Source of the DNA: Leguminivora glycinivorella
Taxonomy: Eukaryota; Arthropoda; Insecta; Lepidoptera; Tortricidae
Assembly (NCBI RefSeq): GCF_023078275.1
Contig: NC_062980.1
Span: 318,001 to 382,000, forward strand
Direction: 5' to 3'
Length of the DNA stretch: 64,000 bases
Below, in pieces: positions 12,175 through 22,815 of the stretch. Numbering within the stretch: position 1 is the stretch's first letter; each line of letters opens with the position of its first letter. Both the position numbers and the translations under genes were made by a program. The notes beneath the pieces are model-generated. The model made no database searches. It saw nothing but the letters and a program-made list of their open reading frames with translations, and was not told the origin of the DNA.

Positions 12175-12384
12175 AAGGCACAGCGGGGCAAATCTCGACG
12201 GGGGCAATTGTAACTGGTCCATTTTTCCATATTTTGCAATGTTTGCATTATTAAATAGAGTGTCCACCGGTTATATATGGTAGGTAGATGGTACATGTAG
12301 AACTCAACATCATAATTAGTGGAATAATGAAAAAATGGATCAGTTACAATGGCCCCCAAGTCGAGATTTGCCCCGCTGTACCTT
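12175..12384. mobile_element. MITE with AAGGTACAGCGGGG ends, copy 2
   Basis: Starts AAGGCACAGCGGGGCAAAT and ends GCCCCGCTGTACCTT. The interior is collinear with copy 1 (TTTGCATTATTAAATAG, GGTTATATATGGTAGG, AACTCAACATCATA). The two copies differ by scattered substitutions and small indels. Confidence 0.8.
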
Positions 12385-12930
12385 AGAGATTTTGTAAACC
12401 TAAAGATAGGTGTTTGGAACCTACATTAAGATTAAGTACTTAGCTTTAATTAAAATATGGAAAGTACTAGTCTAAATCAAATGAAAATCTTTTATTTTAA
12501 GGCCACTAAAGCCCTTACATACCCACAATTTCGAATAAATACAATATAAATTAAAAAAATATATGACGCCGTTTCATTTGTGGTGTAGGATTTTTTGGCG
12601 TGTTAGTACGGATGTCGACAAGGATATTTTCGATATAATATCGGAGTATACAAGACTTGCCTGTTTTCGGAGGAAGCCGCCGAGGTCTCCGGGGCGGCTC
12701 CGGCGCCTAGGGCGTAGACGATGTAAGGTAGTATGTATTGTACGACACGTCCGGTGAATCGGCCTCGTGCGAAAACAGAATACGTACATGCGTACGGCGA
12801 CGTACATTGTGTACGCAATTATTACCACCCTCTATGTGCATTTACAAAATCAGAAGAGTTGCAACTAAGTATAATTGTATTTTTGGGTTTATCTGTGATT
12901 TATCGGAACAGAAGGAAGTGGGATTTTTTT
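12385..12930. other. Overlapping frames, no supported gene
   Basis: Between 12563 and 12990 open frames occur on both strands because the sequence is locally GC-richer. None shows a recognisable domain and the frames shadow one another. Confidence 0.4.
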
Positions 12931-13260
12931 TGTAACCCCCCCCCCTCGTTTTTGCGTCGGGGGGTAACAGAAAAAATCCTACTGTTATAAGTTTGACGTG
13001 TCTGTCCGTCTGTCTGTGTGTGTTTCTGTCTGTCTGTGGCATCGTAGCTCCCGAACGGATGAACCGATTTAGATTTAGTTTTTTTTTGTCTGAAAACTGA
13101 GTTAAGTCAGGAGTGTTTTTATTTTTATTTTTTTATTATAAATGGGCTTACTCTTGGCCACAGACTAGCCAAAGGCAAAGACGTGGCCTACGGCCCGTGT
13201 TCTTATCTTTCCAAAGACAATGAAAAGAACGGAAATAATGGAAATAAAATTACTATAAGA
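12931..13260 (+). mobile_element. Dispersed repeat with TCTG-rich core
   Basis: A C-tract (12937-12946), a (TCTG)n-rich stretch (13002-13040) and the block GTAGCTCCCGAACGGATGAA then CCGATTTAGATTTAG are typical of interspersed repeats I know from Lepidoptera. 13140-13260 (GGGCTTACTCTTGGCCACAG) is a further repeat-like block of the same kind. Non-coding. Confidence 0.45.
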
Positions 13261-13744
13261 AAGTGCAGTATATAGAAAAACGCTTGTGTTTATTTTATTC
13301 ATCTCTCGAGTATTAATCATATAAATCAAAGCCCGAGTGCAGGCTCCATTAAAAAAGATTAGTGCAGAGTTGAGTGAGCAAGTTTGAAGAACAAAACGTG
13401 CCGCGGGCGGAGAGGCGGCTCTTAAGTTAATCTTAGCGTATTCTAGTTTGCTTTAATTTGCAAGCTGCACTGAGCCTGCATTTTGATGCATAGAATACTG
13501 TATAGGAGGTATTATTATTAATGCAACACTGTTCTAAGAGCCAAAAACAATTTGACCTAGGAACATAATTCGATTGTGCTAACCATACTAAATATTTTTA
13601 ACAAGCATGAAATTCGGTGATATCCAATATAAACTCAAAATCCAGAAGCCGTTTCAGAAGTGTATCATTCTGGCAGTAGATGTCGCTAGGGGTCCAATTG
13701 ATCCATATGGGTCGTTCCACTATCTCTCTGACTAGGGACAAGTC

Positions 13745-13789
13745 TTGGTGGCTCAGCTGGTAGAACGCTGGAATATCGATCCAGGTGCG
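13745..13789 (+). mobile_element. tRNA-like SINE head, 5' part, split by MITE
   Basis: GGTGGCTCAGCTGGTAGAAC supplies a box A-like block of a tRNA-derived SINE. The sequence is interrupted at about 13786-13790 by the MITE below and resumes at 13937 with GTTCCGGGAGGTCAAATC, a degenerate box B region. Confidence 0.55.
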
Positions 13790-13936
13790 GTAGCCGAATG
13801 GCATTCCTCCGACGCGAAATGAAAACGAAACGCCGCGAAAGGTAGTCTGACTCTGTCGCGCCAATACGCAAGAGCGATAGAGATAGATATCTGCAAGCGT
13901 TTCGTTTCGTGAGCGTTTGTGCCATTCGGCTACGCA
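13786..13936. mobile_element. MITE, GTAGCCGAATGGCA family
   Basis: Termini TGCGGTAGCCGAATGGCA and TGCCATTCGGCTACGCA are inverted repeats. The interior is nearly palindromic (GACGCGAAATGAAAACGAAA against GCGTTTCGTTTCGTGAGCG) around CAATACGCAAGAGCGATAG. It sits inside a tRNA-like SINE. Confidence 0.8.
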
Positions 13937-14000
13937 CCCAGTTCCGGGAGGTCAAATCTCTCCCAACTCCCAAGACAGTTTTTTTTCTTTCAAATTAATT
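13937..14000 (+). mobile_element. tRNA-like SINE, 3' part after MITE
   Basis: Continues the split SINE: GGGAGGTCAAATCTCTCCC can form a T-arm-like hairpin. A TTTTTTTTCTTTC tail then leads into AT-rich sequence. Confidence 0.45.
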
Positions 14001-14462
14001 ATGTTTATTGGATAAACGCTTTTAATAAAAAAGCCTTTTGAAAATATCTCTTGGTCGCTTGGTCTGATATTATAAGCAACATGTTAAAACCTATTCAAAG
14101 TGAAACGTAATTCAATTTGAATGCCTGCAGTCACAATACACAACATAAAGATTTACGACTTTTCTACTTTTTACTTGTAACAAACGGCCAGTGTAATATT
14201 AGCGACAAATGTAGCAAATATTTCAAACCTGCCAAGAACTGGACAATTTTAGGTGTTTACGCAAAGCTGACGACACGCTACCACAAAATGGCGCGTATTA
14301 AAATTGATAGTTTTACATAAAACGAACGACTCCCGACTGTAACGGTCATACATTATTCAAGACATTAGGAGATAAGCATTATTCCGATTTACGAATATGA
14401 TAACAACATCATACATACTTTACTGTATATCCCTCGAGTATGAACCCAGGAATCCCAGATTT
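14001..14462. other. Intergenic, nothing recognised
   Basis: An open frame at 14117-14320 has no family resemblance. Nothing else seen. Confidence 0.4.
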
Positions 14463-14560
14463 GGAGGCAGAATTATAATATGATCAGTGTTCCAAAAAGT
14501 TGCGAGTTTCAAGTCCTGCCGGAGTGTTTTTCAATTCTTTCTTCAATTTAACAAACCGTA
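14463..14560 (+). mobile_element. Degraded tRNA-derived SINE
   Basis: AGTTGCGAGTTTCAAGTCCTGCCGG is a decayed T-arm/box B region, followed by a TTTTTCAATTCTTTC tail. Both match the better-preserved SINE at 33601. The head is largely unrecognisable. Confidence 0.45.
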
Positions 14561-14640
14561 GAATCTGAATGGGCTAAGAGACCATGTGCATGCGAAAAAG
14601 TACGATAGCTAGATCCATACTATAGTATACTTATACTTTA

Positions 14641-14810
14641 ATATTATAAATGGGAAAGTGTGTGTGTCTGTTTGTTTGTCCGTCTTTCACGGCAAAACGG
14701 AGTTACGAATTGTCGTGATTTTCTAAGTGGAGATAGTTGAAAGGATGGAGAGTGACATAGGCTACTTTTTGTCTCTTTCTAACGCGAGCGAAGCCGCGGC
14801 AAAAAGCTAG
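14641..14810 (+). mobile_element. Helitron-like (Lep1-type) element
   Basis: Starts ATTATAAATGGGAAAGTGTG and contains TTTCACGGCAAAACGGAG and GGATGGAGAGTGACATAGGC. It ends GCGAAGCCGCGGCAAAAAGC then TAG followed by T, i.e. hairpin plus CTAG. About 170 bp, nonautonomous. Confidence 0.75.
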
Positions 14811-15319
14811 TATCTTTATAATTTGACTTTCTGATAATGTTTGCGTAAGTTTTAAGATTGATAAGTGAGCTCGAACAAAACGCGCTAGATTGGTATTTTT
14901 ATCTCTATCGTAGCTAGTTCGGGCGATTTTCCGCAACTCGACGTCTTGCGCCTATTTTGCGCGATTGGTATCTCACTTTTAACATCTGAATCCGCCATCT
15001 GATTACACCCAGCAAATTGAATAAGACCGACAAATGGGCAGGAAGGCGCGTTTTTCGCCCTTGTGGCGTAAACCGTGTTTTGCTCAGGTCCGAATTGGAG
15101 TGGCCTGGTTTGCATGTTTAATGGCGCTGACCGCGGGACGGGACGGTCTAAAGATAGATCCTAGTGCCGGAGTTTATTTGTTATTCACAAGGCTCATAAT
15201 TGGTATACCTAAATAGAAAGCAGACAACATTCCTACATCATTCGAGTACTTATTCATAGTTCTAAATTGATAATGCATTTTAATTTTGTATCAGGCTCCT
15301 TACACATTTGCAAAAGAAT
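14811..15319. other. Intergenic, no supported gene
   Basis: Several overlapping frames of 60-76 codons on both strands (14885-15216) without motif, splice or promoter support. Confidence 0.4.
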
Positions 15320-15381
15320 GCGAAGACAGTGGATTTTTATAATTATATAATATAAAATGAGGAAAAATTCACTGTCTTCGG
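15320..15381. ncRNA. miRNA-precursor-like hairpin
   Basis: CGAAGACAGTGGATTTTT (from 15321) pairs with AAAAATTCACTGTCTTCG (15363-15380) as an 18-bp stem whose only irregularity is one G-U pair. The loop is an AT-rich stretch of about 24 bases. The size fits a pre-miRNA or the remnant of a small palindromic element. Only the fold is seen; expression is unknown. Confidence 0.4.
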
Positions 15382-15820
15382 CGGAACTTGGACCCAACCT
15401 ATCTTTCCACATGATGAAGAAAAGATAAGAAGAATATAAATATATATATTATATTTTAACCCTTAAAAAACACGAGTATACGAATCACTTCATTTTAAGC
15501 AGCTAAATACCTTCGCTGATGGACACCGTACAACAGCATTGTCGACCAATAACGTGACATTTTCTCGAAACAAAATGTCAGCATTTTAGCGTCCCAAAAA
15601 TCCAGTATTTCGTTATTCGTAACAAAAAGCAGAGCCGCTTAGACGGGTGCAAAAGAACGAGTTACATGTTGTTTTACAAGGCGCTATCTTTTGTTTTCGC
15701 CTCAAAGCCTTTTGTTTCTGTAGGCTTCAGTAATTTCGCTACACAAAGCGACCAGTTTCGGCATTCACACCCTGGAAGCACTGACACAAAAAACATGAAT
15801 ATCTTACGAATAAAACACTG

Positions 15821-15965
15821 TAACAGCAAGAACGATTTAATACTGGACTGACAAAGCCCATACAAAAAAGCGTATCCCTGAAACGTATGGGCCTTTTAGG
15901 CCTAAAACAAGATGGCGCTGTTTCGCAGGCTGAAAGTGGCCAAAATCATGTTTTCCCCAAATATT
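15821..15965 (+). mobile_element. Terminal fragment, ATTTAATACTGGACTG family
   Basis: GCAAGAACGATTTAATACTG, then GACTGACAAAGCCCATACA and AAAAAAGCGTATCCCTGAAA, closely matches 43545-43640. It matches the inverse of 47700-47765 more weakly. This looks like one end of a larger element whose other end is not present nearby. Confidence 0.6.
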
Positions 15966-16224
15966 GTTGCGTGTTTTTATTTTTTATAAGAACAATGACA
16001 TATTTCTTTATTTCAAAATCATGATATCACTTTACACATTTTGAGAAAATAAATTCATAGGCATCATCAGTGTAGTTATGATATTATAGTATAGGTGGCG
16101 TAAAAAAATCTAGGTACGATTCTTAGTATGAAGTATGTAAAATTGTAAATCCTATATAAATAATCTTTGCTAACAGTAAACATAAATATAGAAAAAAGTG
16201 TAAGCGCACCTCCAACCGTTCTGG

Positions 16225-16310
16225 TGTTTCGGGTATCCATGTGCAGCAGTGATCACTTACCATCAAGTACCTGTCGTTTGCCTCTTATCGCATCAAAAAT
16301 ATTTTACGGA
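16225..16310 (+). mobile_element. LINE 3' end (jockey-like)
   Basis: GTTTCGGGTATCCATGTGCA, then GATCACTTACCATCAAG and GTTTGCCTCTTATCGC, is a diverged copy of the terminal 3' block seen at 22740, 30810, 37640 and (minus) 36925. In translation the remnant still reads FRVSMCSSDHLPS. Confidence 0.55.
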
Positions 16311-16963
16311 AAAGGTACCATAATATATCTGCATTACTTTAAAATTCACTAAATTGTATTGTAAACTCATTAAATTGTATAAGATTATTATAATTATATT
16401 AATTAGGTATCTCAAATGAGCAATTAAAGTAGATAAACATAAATGTCAAAATAAGTTAAAGCAATATTAAATCTGTTACGTCATTCCATATATTTTATAT
16501 TCCCCTCAACAATTCACACAATATCAATTTCGTTAAACTTTCTTGCTACTTATTTACAAAAGTCTCCGAAGCATCGTGGAACCAAAACATAGACATGAAA
16601 GGCTCCACTCAAAATTCTGTTTGCAAATAATTGAATGACGGGCTCACGTCACGTAGTCGCCGCTTTTAGTCACGGGCCGTGCTTGGGTTCGGTCGCCTGT
16701 AGAGCTACTTATATATATATATATTTTATATAGTTTTTTAGTTAAATTCAGAAACAGAAAGATTGTATGTATTCTTTTGACTTTTCTAAAACTGTTTTAC
16801 TGAGCAAATGGTGTTCTTACCGTAATTGTATTTAGTGTTCCTAAATATCTTTACAACCTTCCAAACATATATTTAGGCACAACATGTCTTAGAAAATAGG
16901 AAACTTAGCAAACTAAAATGTGACCGAATCGTCACGTCAATTAATTATTCGCGCGTGTAGGTA
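16311..16963. other. AT-rich, nothing recognised
   Basis: No supported gene. 16655-16710 is a short GC-richer island (CACGTAGTCGCCGC) of unknown nature. Confidence 0.4.
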
Positions 16964-17570
16964 TTGTGTAACTTTTTCCGTTTTAAAACACAGCCGAAGG
17001 AGATTTATAATAGAGATTACTCGTTGCGAATTTGTTACTTAAAATCACACTTAACGCCAAAAGGGATGATAACATGCACACGCACATTAAGCGTGTTGTC
17101 ACTTTTTTACTTTTTGTCATTAAAAGGCCGATATGTCAAAAAACATGACATTTTCATTAAGGTCAAATTCGCTAAATGTCCTATCACCCTTTTCGTTTCG
17201 GCGTTGGTTATAGTGATACCCGGTAGATATACAAATTTTGGAATATTGGATTGTACACACAACTGGAAACCCAGTGAGCACAGAACGCCGTTTATACGGC
17301 CTACGTCACCGAAACGCCACAAAGCTGATAGCCATGATGGATTCCGCTTTGAGAGGACTGAGGACAATTCAGTTACCGCTGTACCTTCTGGGGACCGACC
17401 GTTTTACCTTCGTAAACGGGTCAAATTACATTTCATACTCTTCAGTGACTATACAAGGGTACAAAGGTCCTGCAGGACTAATAAGGATAATAATATTTCC
17501 AAAAGGTAATGAAAATGAAGGTTTGTTAATGAGAGTTTGGAAAGACAATTCAAATTTTACCTCTTGCTAG
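16964..17570 (+). other. Unidentified overlapping open frames
   Basis: Two long plus-strand frames overlap: one open from 16964 to 17509 (181 codons, starting at TTG) and one from 17238 to 17570 (110 codons; its open region begins after a stop at about 17212). The second contains NPVSTERRLYGLRHRNATKL and ALRGLRTIQLPLYLLGTD, which read more protein-like. I recognise no domain. A minus-strand frame (17107-17367) shares the same GC-balanced stretch, so open frames here could be compositional. It could be a decayed gene or transposon fragment. Confidence 0.2.
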
Positions 17571-18154
17571 AGTTTCAACACTTCCAACTATCTTTACGAG
17601 TACATATACAGACAGCAAAAAATATGTAGGTAGTTGCGTAAAATATTAATTTTCACCACACCAACTATTAAAGGCTTACTTTGGTATTCGAAAACTGATA
17701 GCAAAATTGCATTTTTTCCACAAGAGTGCAAAGTAATTTCATACAAATTTTAACTTGATGTCTTAAACCGACTGGTAGAATTTAACTATAAATGACGATT
17801 TTGAATAATAAATATTGAATAAATGAATGGATTTGATTTAGTTTGATGTTTTACAGTCAATATTTTTTTGGTGTTGGTGTGATGAAAAAATTTTGTGTTT
17901 CACTCGGTGGCAAAGTTTGTTTAACCTTCGTGCCTTGAAACCCTCGCAACACTCAAGATTCCACTTCTTGAACCACTCGCTACGCTCGCGGTTCAATATT
18001 GGAATAGTGAAGCTGTCATATATAATTTCAGGCACTTTTTGAAATTTTTAATTGACTACATTTACTAGTCGTATCGGTGAGACTGCTTACTGCTTAGTAA
18101 TCCTTATTTAGATGTCTGACGTTAATATATGCGAAATCTACTCAATTACGACTA
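17571..18154. other. AT-rich; dispersed fragment near 17,940
   Basis: 17930-18005 (CTTGAACCACTCGCTACGCT, CGCGGTTCAATATTGG) looks like part of an interspersed repeat. No gene seen. Confidence 0.35.
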
Positions 18155-18210
18155 CGAGGGACGTTCAAAAAGTAATGAGAATGGATATGTTCCTGTATCT
18201 TGATATAATT
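18153..18210 (+). mobile_element. Possible mariner-like terminal repeat
   Basis: CGAGGGACGTTCAAAAAGTA directly follows a TA dinucleotide, the expected mariner target site. The CGAGGG...TTCAAAAAGT pattern resembles terminal repeats of some mariner-like elements. No matching inverse end or transposase frame was found nearby, so this would be a solitary end. Confidence 0.4.
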
Positions 18211-19165
18211 TTTCTTAACTTGTCCATGTAGCAGTACTCATTAAAGTGAAATTGCATAATTCAAATTTTTACTACTTTCATTTGTTTTTCTTTGATATGT
18301 AAATAATTGACACAAGGTGGGGGATGAAAATTTTCAGTAAAATAAGAGCATGTTTTCATGAATATTTGACATGTCGTGAGTTCATTTCTGACATGAATAT
18401 CAAAAATAATCATACTTTAAATTAAAGCTGGGTTTATCCTTTGTTAGTAACATCAATAAAAAAAGTTCGTATAGATACATTTTCAAACGGTATGGTATCC
18501 AAAAAAACTCTAGGTGCTGTTTTGGGTCATGTTCACGATTTTTACAGATTATCACGAAAATTGAGAATATAGATTGGAAATAAAATTACGTTAGTATTAA
18601 AGAAGAACATACAATCATTTTAATATTAAAAAAATGATTAGTTACAATAAGAACATTTTAAACAAACAAATAATAATGTTTTTGGCCTTCAAAATGACAG
18701 TCGACAGGGCCGAACCCTCAAATTGCCGAGGGTGCTGCTAAAGTTAGTGTATTTAAAGCTACAAGTGACGTACCTAATACTTATAATATTGAAGGTAATA
18801 TAAGGATCATTAATATTTTATACCCGACCTTTAAATAAAGTTGTAAATAATCGCTACTCTGAAATATAATGAAGTGAAGTGCTTACTGACATGGTATTTA
18901 GACTATCGTTAAGATTTTAATTTTTAAAGGGGGCAAAAAAAAAAATTGAAAACATTAAATATGTAAATAAATCACAAAAGAGTTACTTTTAATTATAAAA
19001 ATATAAGGATACTTACATTCTTATGTTTTAATACTCATTATCATTACTTATTGAACTCCCCTCGTACAATATCATATGCTGTTAAGTAAGGTTAGGTGTA
19101 AGCAAATTACTTGCTGTTCAAAATTCCACCTATAATTCTACCTACCTAACCATATATATTTAAAA
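18211..19165. other. AT-rich, nothing recognised
   Basis: Possibly the decayed body of the mariner-like element at its left end. No frames or repeats recognised. Confidence 0.35.
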
Positions 19166-19334
19166 GATATGTTTCCCCTCCCCTCGCGCCTCGCCCCGCC
19201 CGCGCGGCCCTCTAATTAGTTGTTGACACCTATGACAGACTGTTATAAGACATGTGCGAAAACGGTTGTGCTTCCGTGATGAATTGTGGACCCCAGCCAA
19301 TCCTGCCTGCGGTTCCTGACTCCCGGAGAGAAGG
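19166..19334 (+). other. GC-rich island with possible first exon
   Basis: 19168-19210 is CG-rich (CGCGCCTCGCCCCGCCCGCG). About 60 bp further, an ATG at about 19281 opens MNCGPQPILPAVPDSRRE up to a possible donor AAG/GTTAGTG near 19333. There is no downstream exon I can join and no TATA. It could be a promoter-proximal exon or chance. Confidence 0.2.
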
Positions 19335-19514
19335 TTAGTGCATGTCTTTGACCACCTTGACAGATTTTTGTATTTCTATTTTGCCCCCTCTTGTCCGTTC
19401 ATAAACACTTGCCGTAAGTAGATTTATCATATTCAAATTACAATTACCTCTAGAATATACAGGTTGTAATCGTGAATTGTTGCCAGGCGATAGTTCCGTA
19501 AATATAACATCGTG

Positions 19515-19662
19515 CGTAGCCGAATGCACAAAAAACTCACGAAACGAAACGCTCGTAGATATCTATCTCTATTGCTCTTGCGTATTGGTGCGACAGAGAG
19601 CCTGACTACCTTTCGCGGCGTTTCGTTTTCGTTTCGCGTCGTAGAAATGCCATTCGGCTACG
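19515..19662. mobile_element. MITE, GTAGCCGAATGGCA family
   Basis: Opposite orientation to the 13.8-kb copy. It begins CGTAGCCGAATGCACAAA and ends GAAATGCCATTCGGCTACG, with CTTGCGTATTGGTGCGACAG in the middle and GCGGCGTTTCGTTTTCG near the right arm. Confidence 0.8.
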
Positions 19663-20504
19663 GGGCCAGATATCAGAAAACTTCCAATTGATTTCGAAAG
19701 TGCTTAACTCAATGATTAAAACGACATTATAACCTTTTTTAATAGAAGTAGTGTCATGATTTATTTATAATTATACTTATGGTAACAGTAAAATACATTT
19801 GAAGTGTGGCAACATTATTACGTTACCCTAAAAATACACGGGTTATTGGTAAAATAATATTATACTAATGGCAACACGGCGGTAGGTTCAATAAGTGGTG
19901 GGGACGATAGCAAGACGGGAGAGAGACACGACAGGCTCGTTCACTTGGGTCGAGGTGGTCGAAGAGAGCACATCGTAAAAGATCAATCAAATAAGTGTAT
20001 CTGCGAGTACCCCTTGTTGTGTAGATAATATTCAGAGTAGGATAATGGTGAACATCCACATTAGGTATTAATATTACAACTATTAAGTTTAAACGCTCCC
20101 AAGAATTTTATTTCGCGATTCTTGCATTTGTCCCATTATGACCTCAAAAATCATTATGTAAAGTATGGCTGGTCCTTTATTTCACCCTGTATTTCACTAT
20201 CGCGTAAATCAAGTCAATCGACATCTTTAGATAAATACTTTTAGATACAGTCGATACAGAAACAGACTAATGGAGTCCCAGGAATAAGTAATTGCTGGAC
20301 TGAGCCATTACAGTGGTGCTTAGTGTAATTTAATGGACTTTCAAGTGTCTTGAGCGATGGGGAGATAGAAGGACAGTATTTTTGTCACACTGCACTGTTT
20401 TGCAGTTTTAGGACCCATAATGACGGACTGTAACCGAACTGTAACCAGTGTAGAAGCTGCATGGTAACTACAATACAATTAAAAATTAAAAATCTATTTG
20501 ATAA
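19663..20504. other. Intergenic, nothing recognised
   Basis: No gene or repeat supported. Confidence 0.4.
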
Positions 20505-20509
20505 CATTG

Positions 20510-20775
20510 AAATTATTATTTATTAGCCTGTTGTATCCCACAGTAGTGGGAGTAGGGCCCAGTAGGGCAAAGGCCTCCCTCTCTTCCACGCGTCTCGGTT
20601 TAAGGCAATGTTTACCCAATCTTTTCGAAAGACATCAAGATCGTGCCGCCATCTCCTTCGCGGTCTGCCGTCACGCCGCACTATGTCTGGTGTCCATTCG
20701 GTACCTTTCTTGGCCCACAGGTCGTTTGGCATGCGGCGGATGTGTCCAGACCAGTCCCATTGAAGCTTAGCGGCT
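20510..20775 (-). pseudogene. LINE ORF2 C-terminus (RTE-like) with 3' tail
   Basis: The minus-strand frame from about 20775 reads WDWSGHIRRMPND, then EWTPDIVRRDGRPRRRW and NIALNRDAWKRG, stopping at 20523 with two stops and a TAATAAATAAT tail. WxGHxxRM...RRxGRPxxRW...DRxAW is the standard C-terminal signature of RTE-type LINE ORF2. About 82 residues remain; the start of the frame and all catalytic domains are absent. Confidence 0.85.
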
Positions 20776-20826
20776 GTCAGGGCTAGCAGGGTAACATTGA
20801 AATATAAAAAAAATACAATTGGGATT

Positions 20827-20953
20827 AGTGCGTTTTCACATTATCCGATCCGATATCGGATGTAGGAAGTAGGTATTTCAAAGGCAACATCAAAGATAGC
20901 GGCTTAAATGTATGGGATATCAGTCCTACATCCGACATAATGTGAAAACGCAC
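20827..20953. mobile_element. Palindromic MITE, CACATTATCCGATC family
   Basis: Ends AGTGCGTTTTCACATTATCC and ACATAATGTGAAAACGCACA are inverted repeats. The interior has GATATCGGATGTAGG and GTATGGGATATCAG, as in the 24.5-kb copy. 127 bp. Confidence 0.8.
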
Positions 20954-21295
20954 AGGCACAGAGGCTATGAATAGGTCGTGTTCTGATGCCGTATTGATTT
21001 GATCTTATCAGCTGCTTTCTTTTCTAAGCAGTCCTGGCGGCGGACGATCACTGCAGAAGCACAGTATAATAAAGAGTACTATCGTACAGTATGGCCACTC
21101 CCGCTCCCCGCTGAAAGTGCCGCCCACCCCCTCTCGGTTACCTCACAGTTACCGCCTGTCAAAAATGCGAACAGTCGACCATAAGTCGACCTGTCATATT
21201 TCACTCATACAAGCATAGCACGCGTTCACCTACACGAGCTTAGACTGTGTGCTAGGAACGCGCCTTTTTCATATATTTGATCGTCAGTGTCCGAG
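20954..21295. other. Intergenic, nothing recognised
   Basis: No supported gene. Confidence 0.35.
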
Positions 21296-21299
21296 GTGT

Positions 21300-21428
21300 G
21301 GCAGAAGCGAAGGCGATAGGGATGACCTGGGGCGAAGTAAAGCGCGAAGCCCAAAACCGCTCGGGATGGCGACGCACTGTGGATGCCCTCTGCCCTAGCG
21401 GCATAATAATTATAATCAGAAATTAATA
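21300..21428 (+). pseudogene. LINE ORF2 C-terminus
   Basis: In the frame around 21315-21426 the translation is GMTWGEVKREAQNRSGWRR then TVDALCPSG, ending at a stop near 21426. TWxEVxxxAQxRxxWRxxVxALC is a C-terminal tail common to arthropod non-LTR retrotransposon ORF2. It is followed by an AATAATTATAAT tail. Everything upstream is lost. Confidence 0.7.
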
Positions 21429-21885
21429 TGGACCACGATGGGACCACGCATTTTTCTGCTTAAATGTGTGAGTTTTCACATTATTAGTTGCAACGAGTAT
21501 AATTTTTTTTTTCAAATATGTTTTTTTTAAACAAAGATATCCGCATATTTGACGTAGCCTCAAGCCAACCACCGTTTCCCCGAGAATACCATACAGGGGC
21601 ACGGGGGCACTGAGGTACCGGTACTGAGGGGCAGGTGGGGAGGGGAGAAGGAATTTCGTGGATAAATAACTCAATTTGGCCCTTAAAGTGAGTCTCGTCC
21701 TATAGAGTAGTGCGGGCGGCGCAAGACATTAGCGACGGCGGGCAATACAGCAGCACCTAAAGGTTTGTCGGCGTTGTCTTTTTGGTGTCTGTCGTGAACT
21801 GAAGTTATTCTATTTAGTCTAAGTCTTGACGAAGAACTCAAAAGTTGTCAGACTTATATTGACCGAGATATAGACCGTGATTACC
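21429..21885. other. Intergenic, nothing recognised
   Basis: Only chance frames. Confidence 0.35.
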
Positions 21886-22040
21886 TTTTTGATTTTTGTC
21901 GAGCTCCCGATATTTCGACGCAGTTGCATGCATCATGATCACGGAAAACTGATAAAGGCGGGTGGATGTCGAAGTTGCGTAGAGAGCGTGCGATCTACCC
22001 CCTTCGCGCGCGTCGGCTGCGTTCACTATCAGCGGTCTAT
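21886..22040. mobile_element. Dispersed repeat fragment
   Basis: CGAGCTCCCGATATTTCGAC and GCATGCATCATGATCACGG belong to a block I recognise as interspersed in lepidopteran genomes. It is flanked by near-inverse short blocks, TATTGACCGAGATATAGACC at 21857 and GGTCTATATCCCGGTCAATA at 22034. The family is not named. Confidence 0.45.
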
Positions 22041-22050
22041 ATCCCGGTCA

Positions 22051-22509
22051 ATATAAGTATATTGAAAATAACCGTGAATCATTCAAAACTCTCAAAAATT
22101 GTCGTTCATTCCAAATGACGTCAGCCAGTCGGTTTATCTCATGTCACCACGGAGTTACAATACAATACATTAGAACTATTCGAATGTGCACGTTTTCCTA
22201 TCTGTGAGCTAATTCAGAGATAAGCCTAGTTACCATGTTTTGTCATTTCCGTGAACATAATTTTTGTAGCCAAGGGTACTAACGTTCACTCTCCGTAGCG
22301 AATCGTAGTTCCCTATTAGAGCGATAGAGACAGGCTGCGTATCATTCACCACGAAGTGTCAACAATTATGCTCTTGCATACAGGCCCAGTTGCAATGAAG
22401 GGCGTTGTCGCTTACTGCTCATAGCATGCGGCACAAGAAAGCTTGTTTTGGAGATGATTTCGTATAAATGCCTTTCATATTCCCTTTTTCTGTGAAATTC
22501 ACTTTTTGA
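22051..22509. other. Intergenic; MITE-core fragment
   Basis: 22285-22345 (CGTAGCGAATCGTAG, TTAGAGCGATAGAGACAGG) is a decayed relative of the GTAGCCGAATGGCA MITE core. No gene. Confidence 0.35.
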
Positions 22510-22539
22510 TTGCTTTATGTTTGGCAGACAAGTGGATTT

Positions 22540-22815
22540 ACGGCCGCCTGCCGCTCGCTGCTAGCGTCGTTCCGAACGCTTTACATTGAGAAAAGATACC
22601 GCGGACGCTCCGGCTGTGGAATGAGCTCCCTGCCGAGGTATTCCCGATCAACTACAATATGGGGTTCTTCAAAAATGAGTACACAAGTCTCGAATGGGTC
22701 GGCATCGCGCATGTGACACTCCTGGAGCAGCAGGCGTTCATAAGTTACGGTGACCGCTTTCCATCAGGCGGACCGTATACCTCTGTTTGCCACCGACGTG
22801 GTATAAAAAAATCTT
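22540..22815 (+). pseudogene. LINE (jockey-like) ORF2 end plus 3' UTR
   Basis: A plus-strand frame reads TLRLWNELPAEVFPINYNMG then FFKNEYTSLEWVGIA. RLWNxLPxxVFPxxYNxxxFK is the C-terminal motif of a jockey/CR1-group LINE ORF2. Downstream is the terminal block GGTGACCGCTTTCCATCAGG then CGGACCGTATACCTCTGTTT and a poly-A run, shared with 16225, 30810, 37640 and 36925. Truncated at the 5' side. Confidence 0.8.

Noticed and set aside
12563..12990. Overlapping frames on both strands
   Set aside because: Several frames are open at once in a GC-richer patch, and none has a recognisable domain.
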